Shown: piece by piece, positions 15,022 through 19,225 of the stretch
Layout of the letters: every line of letters begins with the position of its first letter
Position numbering within the stretch: the stretch's first letter is position 1
Origin: JBJENW01 sp051880395
GTDB taxonomy: Bacteria > Bacillota > Clostridia > Lachnospirales > Lachnospiraceae
DNA length: 19,225 bases
Assembly: GCA_051880395.1 (NCBI GenBank)
Contig: JBJENW010000094.1
Span: forward strand, 1 to 19,225
Reading direction: 5' to 3'
The notes under the pieces: generated by a model
The model's database searches: none
Told to the model about the DNA's origin: nothing
What the model saw: only the letters and a program-made list of their open reading frames with translations
Position numbers and translations under genes: made by a program

Positions 15022-16047
15022 TTAAAGAATTGTACGAATCCAGCCTTCCGGTGCTTCGATCTTGCATTCCTGAATGCCAACTAAAGTATCGTAGAGTTTC
15101 TTCGTCACTGGTCCCATCTGCTCCATACCGCTTGGAATCAAAATCTCTTTGCCATGATCTACGATCTTACCAATCGGAGAGATTACTGCTGCTGTTCCGC
15201 AAAGTCCTGCCTCTGCAAAATCTTTCACTTCATCAAAGTATACTTCTCTGTGCTCTACTTTCATACCAAGATAATGTTCTGCAACATAGACGATCGAACG
15301 TCTGGTAATAGACGGCAAGATACTGTCTGACTTCGGTGTTACCAATGTACCGTCTTTTGTAATAAAGATAAAGTTTGCTCCACCTGTTTCTTCTACTTTT
15401 GTACGAGTCGCAGCATCCAGATACATATTCTCATCATATCCTTCTGCATGTGCAGTTACGATGGCATGCAAACTCATCGCATAATTCAAACCAGCTTTGA
15501 TATGACCGGTTCCGTGTGGTGCCGCACGATCAAAATCTGTCACACGGATGGTGATTGGTTTTACGCCGCCCTTGAAATAAGGTCCTACCGGTGTACCAAA
15601 CACGCGGAACTGATATTCTTCTGCTGGTTTTACACCGATTACAGCGTTCGTACCCATCATATATGGACGAATATAGAAAGATGCTCCGGTACCATATGGT
15701 GGTACATATGCCGCATTTGCCTTAACAACCGCATCCACTGCCTCTAAGAATTTATCCTCTGGAAACGTCGGCATTTCCAAACGTTTTGCAGAATCTATCA
15801 AACGTTTTGCATTCTGATCCGGTCGGAAACACACAATATGTCCATCCTCTGTCGTATGTGCCTTTAATCCTTCAAACACAGTCTGCGCGTATTGAAATAC
15901 ACATGCACATTCATTTAATGTGATATTTGTATCTTCTGTCAATCCGCCTTCTTCCCATGCACCATTTTTGTAATTACAAACATAACGTTTATCTGTCGGA
16001 ATATATCCAAACCCTATGTTTGCCCAATCAAGATTCTTTTTTTCCAT
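15022..16047 (-). CDS. ilvE: Branched-chain amino acid aminotransferase
   Basis: This is a PLP-dependent cytoplasmic enzyme exchanging amino groups between glutamate and leucine, isoleucine or valine, the last step of their synthesis. It is a fold-type IV aminotransferase of the longer, eukaryote-like BCAT group. Family segments are VFEGLKAH, FRPDQNAKRL, YIRPYMMGT, then HGTGHIKAGLNYA with PLP-binding Lys184, KVEETGGANFIFI and SILPSITRRSI. From ATG 16047 it has 341 aa. I prefer this start to the upstream in-frame one at 16113 because GGAGG lies 9 bases before it. The predicted transcription start near 16105 would also exclude the longer form. It has its own promoter and terminator and appears monocistronic. 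No T-box leader is seen. It has no obvious link to the sulfur genes downstream. Confidence 0.95.
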   Translation of the reverse strand: MEKKNLDWANIGFGYIPTDKRYVCNYKNGAWEEGGLTEDTNITLNECACVFQYAQTVFEGLKAHTTEDGHIVCFRPDQNAKRLIDSAKRLEMPTFPEDKFLEAVDAVVKANAAYVPPYGTGASFYIRPYMMGTNAVIGVKPAEEYQFRVFGTPVGPYFKGGVKPITIRVTDFDRAAPHGTGHIKAGLNYAMSLHAIVTAHAEGYDENMYLDAATRTKVEETGGANFIFITKDGTLVTPKSDSILPSITRRSIVYVAEHYLGMKVEHREVYFDEVKDFAEAGLCGTAAVISPIGKIVDHGKEILIPSGMEQMGPVTKKLYDTLVGIQECKIEAPEGWIRTIL

Positions 16048-16111
16048 ACTATCTATCCTCCATCTATCTACGATCAGCATTTTTACACCAATGCTTTCAT
16101 AACTAAACTTC

Positions 16112-16140
16112 ATTTTAGTACACTGAAAAACGTTTGTCTA
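16112..16140 (-). promoter_or_regulatory. Promoter of ilvE
   Basis: On the minus strand TAGACA (16135-16140) and TAAAAT (16112-16117) are separated by exactly 17 bases; each hexamer matches 5 of 6 consensus bases. The expected start is near 16105, with a leader of about 57 bases. Confidence 0.7.
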
Positions 16141-16148
16141 GCGGTTCC

Positions 16149-16180
16149 GACTGTTTTTTTCAATTTTTTGACTGTTTTTT
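16149..16180. repeat. Phased A/T-tract direct repeat upstream of ilvE promoter
   Basis: GACTGTTTTTT starts at 16149 and again at 16170, 21 bp apart (two helical turns). It lies 9 bp upstream of the -35 element. On the minus strand this reads as two A-tracts ending in CAGTC, which could act as an UP element, a bend, or a protein site. Confidence 0.5.
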
Positions 16181-16255
16181 CCTATTATTTTAAAATTTCT
16201 ATAAATACCATGCATACTTTCCATAAACTCCTGCTATAGAAGCTCTTTTTAAGCC

Positions 16256-16290
16256 AAAAAAAGCTGTTACACTCGTCATGTAACAGCTTT
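16256..16290 (-). terminator. Intrinsic terminator after the sigma-like gene
   Basis: A perfect 12-bp stem (16260-16271 with 16279-16290) with a 7-base loop runs into seven T on the minus strand. It lies 6 bases past the stop of the sigma-like gene and closes the synthetase-like/sigma-like unit. Confidence 0.9.
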
Positions 16291-16296
16291 CTATTT

Positions 16297-17094
16297 TTAC
16301 GCTTTCTCTGTCCCCGGCTTTTCTTTCACCAATGCGAGAACATCTTCAATTTCATTCTCCGTCATATTGGTATATTCCGCAAGCTCCTGATAGGTCGGCG
16401 TACGCCCATTCTCGTCTTCCAGAATATTTTTTGCATGATTCAAGAGACTGACTTTCCCGAGAATTGTCGCCTCACTGTCCTCTTCTCCTGTAATCTCGGA
16501 AATGTAATCCTTCATCGCAGTCTCAACGGAATCCTGCAAACGTTTCTGATAAGTATCCGTCTTTGAATCCCCCAAAAGTTCCTGTAAGGTGACAAACAAC
16601 GCCAGATTTCCCTCCTGTATCAGATCCTGCAGATTGACATCCCTCGCCTGATTCTTTTTTGCCATCTCTACGATACGCTTCATCCAGCACTCGGACAGTT
16701 TCGAAATTGCCGCCGCATCTCCTTGAGAAAGCTGCTCATACAGGCGTTTCTCTTCTGAAACACTGTATACCGGCAAACTTTCCAGTTCTTCCAGATACAT
16801 CTGATAAACGACGGAATCCTGTCCTTCTCCTTCAACAACTTCATCTACTTCACCGTCTTGCGTCTGCTGAAGTTCTTCAACCGCTGCCTCCGACTCTGCT
16901 TCTTTTTCCGCCTCAGCTTCCTCTTCTGCACGTTTTTCCTCGAAGAACGAAAATATCATTTCTTTTTGTTCGGCATTTAATTCCATATCGCTAAAATAGC
17001 TCAAAATTTCTTCTCTGGAAAGTGGTTCCGGCGACGATTCTGCAACCTGCTTTACCAGTTCCACGGTTTCAATAAACTCATTCTGATCTAACAT
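16297..17094 (-). CDS. Truncated sigma-70-like protein lacking region 4
   Basis: This 265-aa protein resembles the N-terminal part of a primary sigma factor. Residues 20-55 (LSREEILSYFSDMELNAEQ) loosely recall a region 1.1-like segment, and an acidic Glu/Ala-rich stretch runs from 52 to 92. A region 1.2-like segment follows (VYQMYLEELESLPVYSVSEE, about 96-115), then a region 2.1/2.2-like core-binding segment ending DLIQEGNLALF (157-167). Where sigma factors have the aromatic -10 melting segment, this protein has QKRLQDSVETAMKDY, with few aromatic residues. A region 3-like helix-turn-helix (RTPTYQELAEYTNMTENEIEDVLAL, 231-255) follows and the protein then ends, with no region 4. It could be a sigma-derived RNA polymerase-binding regulator or a degenerate sigma. 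ATG 17094 is preceded by AAAGGTG. It starts 14 bases after the synthetase-like gene and is very likely co-transcribed with it. Confidence 0.75.
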   Translation of the reverse strand: MLDQNEFIETVELVKQVAESSPEPLSREEILSYFSDMELNAEQKEMIFSFFEEKRAEEEAEAEKEAESEAAVEELQQTQDGEVDEVVEGEGQDSVVYQMYLEELESLPVYSVSEEKRLYEQLSQGDAAAISKLSECWMKRIVEMAKKNQARDVNLQDLIQEGNLALFVTLQELLGDSKTDTYQKRLQDSVETAMKDYISEITGEEDSEATILGKVSLLNHAKNILEDENGRTPTYQELAEYTNMTENEIEDVLALVKEKPGTEKA

Positions 17095-17108
17095 CGATTC
17101 GCACCTTT

Positions 17109-19130
17109 CTATTCCTCAGTTTCTGTTTTAAACTGACATTCCAGTTTTTCAAAGAAATCCACGCGCGGCTCTAAAAATTTCAGCTCGTGTGTATCCAAAT
17201 CGTCCACATAGTAGTCCAACGGTTCAAAAATATGCTCCCAGTTCCAAAGTTCTTCTCCAAGATTCATATATTCGCGGAACATTTCACATCCCTTCGGTGC
17301 GATCGGATGAATCAATATCGCCATGACCTTGCAAGCATAAAAGCAATCGATCAATGTCTGTTTACGCAGTGCTTCATCGCCCTCTTTATCAGCTTTTCGC
17401 ACATTGTTGACCCAGTGCTTGTTTACATCACGGATATAGGAATCGATCACATATGCGATGCGATGAAATTCGTGATTATACATATGCTGCTCATATTCCA
17501 GTACATTTTTCTCGGACAAGTCTAAGATTTTCTGGCTGACCGCTCCCTTCGGAATGCGACCGTCATGGTTTGCCTGTACCGAATAGAAGCAAGAACGAAT
17601 CAGTCGATTGAACACGTTTGTCAAAAGATTTCCCTCTTTTAAGACCATATCTACGCCTTGCTGCTCTTCTTCTTTCATGTATACCTGCGGCTTGAAACTG
17701 CTGCTTTTTGTGGAAAGTCCGAGACTCATAAAGTGCATCCTAAGCTGTTCTGGTGTATAATATTCTAACAGTTCGTTTGCCATCGGCGGCTTGACTTCAG
17801 AACTGCTGCTCGCCTTCGTTCCCATAAATAAAATATGACGGTTCGGAATGATATGCGGCAGGTTGATCTTTTCCATATCCGGCTTCTCGCCCTTCGGTGT
17901 CTCTAACGCAGCAAACATCGCCATCTCCGCGATCGCATAGAAATAAATATTATCCTCACCGATGAACTGATATACCATCGCATCGTCATCATTCCACCAT
18001 TTTTTCCACTCATCATCCGGATATCCTTTTTCTTTTAAATACGTACGGGTAAAAGAAATCGGTGCCCACAAGGATTCCGGCCATACCCAGAATGTCAGCT
18101 CTTTCTGATCCTCACAGTCCGGTACTGGTACGCCCCAGTCTACATTTCCGGACAAGCGAAACGGTACCAGCGTTTTTCCAGAACGATAGCGGATATTTCT
18201 GGCATCAAGCACTTTTTTCGCCTCGTCGCGACTCTGCAGATCTTCAAATTCGAACGTTACAGAGGATTTCTTTTCTTCGTTTACAGTTGTATGCTTTGGA
18301 AGCGCTGCTTCAACTTCTTCTAAGATTGACGTTTCTTCGGTTTCCAGATATTTTTTTTGTACATATAAGACCGGCTTTTTCAAAAATTCATCAATCGTAT
18401 TTAACTCATATTTTCTGGTGTTGGAGTTTCTGCGCAAATAGTCGATACGTTCTTTCATCAGATCGATGCAGTCTTCCAGACAGAAGTACCAGTTCGTCAC
18501 ATCTTTTAAGACCGGACGTTCTCCGGACAATGTACTGACCGGATCGATCAGCTCTTCCGGCATATACTGATGTCCTAAGGAACATTCGTCTGCATAGCCT
18601 TTTTCGGACTGACAGCCATCGATCGGACATTTTCCGACCACCTGACGTCCATTTAAAAAGACACCCATTTTTTCATCATAAAACTGCGGGGAACTCATTT
18701 TTTCAATATAACCGTTCTCATACAGTTTTTCAAAAATCTCACGAGATACCACTGTATGCATCTTACCGGTTTCTCCGAGTGCGGACGCACCAAACAGATC
18801 AAAACTCATTTCATAAGCATCCAGTGTTTTTTTCTGACTCTCATGATTCTTTGTCACGTAATCTTGAATCGTACCCTCGTATCCCTGCTCTTTTAATTTT
18901 CGATAACTTTCCATGATCGGGGAACCATAGCAGTCGGTTCCAGATACAAAAATGACGTTTTCTTTTCCGATACGATCGCGAAGAAAACGTGCAAAAATAT
19001 CTGCATGCACGAACATACCACCCACGTGACCGAAATGCAGTTCTTTATTTCCATATGGCATACCGCCAGTAATAACCGCCCGTTTTGGAAAAACAGGACG
19101 TTCCCCTTTTTTGATTCTTTTGCTGATCAT
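17109..19130 (-). CDS. Methionyl-tRNA-synthetase-like class I tRNA ligase (divergent)
   Basis: This is a class I aminoacyl-tRNA synthetase of MetRS type. The HIGH motif is HFGH (residues 32-35), followed by FVSGTDCYGSPI (usual form CGTDEHGTP). A zinc-type insert has CPIDGC, DEC and SLGH (Cys168, Cys173, Cys183, His187). LIDPVSTLSGERPV and YQFIGEDNIYFYAI follow, as in MetRS. The KMSKS position reads TKASSSSEV (about 438-446), so the catalytic-loop motif is not conserved. An insertion of some 60-80 residues spans about 245-325. The anticodon-binding helical domain is present (NLLTNVFNRLIR, and HW where E. coli MetRS has the anticodon-reading PW). No C-terminal tRNA-binding Trbp111-like domain follows. 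The start is ATG 19130 (673 aa), because AGGAG lies 7 bases upstream; a longer start at 19172 would begin next to the tRNA end. The closest ordinary gene is metG, but charging activity is unproven. Confidence 0.82.
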   Translation of the reverse strand: MISKRIKKGERPVFPKRAVITGGMPYGNKELHFGHVGGMFVHADIFARFLRDRIGKENVIFVSGTDCYGSPIMESYRKLKEQGYEGTIQDYVTKNHESQKKTLDAYEMSFDLFGASALGETGKMHTVVSREIFEKLYENGYIEKMSSPQFYDEKMGVFLNGRQVVGKCPIDGCQSEKGYADECSLGHQYMPEELIDPVSTLSGERPVLKDVTNWYFCLEDCIDLMKERIDYLRRNSNTRKYELNTIDEFLKKPVLYVQKKYLETEETSILEEVEAALPKHTTVNEEKKSSVTFEFEDLQSRDEAKKVLDARNIRYRSGKTLVPFRLSGNVDWGVPVPDCEDQKELTFWVWPESLWAPISFTRTYLKEKGYPDDEWKKWWNDDDAMVYQFIGEDNIYFYAIAEMAMFAALETPKGEKPDMEKINLPHIIPNRHILFMGTKASSSSEVKPPMANELLEYYTPEQLRMHFMSLGLSTKSSSFKPQVYMKEEEQQGVDMVLKEGNLLTNVFNRLIRSCFYSVQANHDGRIPKGAVSQKILDLSEKNVLEYEQHMYNHEFHRIAYVIDSYIRDVNKHWVNNVRKADKEGDEALRKQTLIDCFYACKVMAILIHPIAPKGCEMFREYMNLGEELWNWEHIFEPLDYYVDDLDTHELKFLEPRVDFFEKLECQFKTETEE

Positions 19131-19176
19131 ACTATTTCTCCTTTTTCCAAAAAAACTATTTTTAGATAACAAAAAG

Positions 19177-19225
19177 AGCGCGAGACGGGACTCGAACCCG
19201 CGACCCCGACCTTGGCAAGGTCGTG
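19177..19225 (-). tRNA. tRNA-Gly(GCC), partial (5' end outside window)
   Basis: The 3' part of a tRNA is present. The anticodon loop is TTGCCAA with anticodon GCC on a CGACC/GGTCG stem. The T arm is GCGGG-TTCGAGT-CCCGT, followed by acceptor strand CTCGCGC and discriminator T. CCA is not encoded. The D arm and 5' acceptor strand are cut off by the window edge. The synthetase-like gene starts 46 bases downstream with no clear terminator between them. Confidence 0.93.

Noticed and set aside
16141..16150. GGAACCGC on the minus strand upstream of ilvE, similar to a T-box core
   Set aside because: It lies upstream of the predicted promoter. No stem I or specifier region fits into the A-rich flank, and no terminator/antiterminator pair follows before the start codon.

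Overview
All genes in this window lie on the minus strand. The AT-rich composition, AGGAG-type ribosome binding sites, lipoprotein signal peptides and gene families point to an anaerobic Firmicute, most likely a gut Clostridium-related or Lachnospiraceae organism; this is inferred from sequence style, not from a marker gene. In transcription order (right to left) the window starts in a partial tRNA-Gly(GCC). A divergent methionyl-tRNA-synthetase-like gene and a truncated sigma-70-like gene follow, ending at a strong terminator. Next comes a branched-chain aminotransferase (ilvE) with its own promoter and terminator.

The rest (about 61-14842) is a sulfur-acquisition island. It begins with a LacI-type regulator (13766-14842) that has its own promoter and terminator. 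A sulfate ABC transporter follows: lipoprotein Sbp, permeases CysT and CysW, and ATPase CysA, with a second, very similar LacI-type regulator (8477-9553) close behind. Then comes an organosulfur-type uptake operon: a CysA-like ATPase, an SsuC/TauC-like permease and an SsuA-like lipoprotein. It continues into a DUF1254/DUF1214 protein, a signal-less Cys-type sulfatase, the radical-SAM enzyme that matures such sulfatases (anSME) and a second SsuA-like lipoprotein.

The two transport operons look like diverged copies of one module. Each is preceded by a lacI gene and an intergenic stretch of about 345-375 bp. Each stretch carries three palindromes close to TGTAAWCGTTTACA and a conserved promoter, with the nearest palindrome centred about 52-54 bp upstream of the predicted start. 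The inferred model is that inorganic sulfate enters through Sbp-CysTWA. Sulfate esters or other organosulfur compounds enter through the second transporter and are cut in the cytoplasm by the sulfatase after anSME makes its formylglycine. Both branches would be controlled by the paired LacI regulators, although CcpA-type control through the same palindromes cannot be excluded.

Most worth following up are this LacI-controlled sulfur island with its uncharacterised DUF1254/1214 protein, and the pairing of an aminoacyl-tRNA-synthetase-like protein lacking KMSKS with a sigma-like protein lacking region 4.
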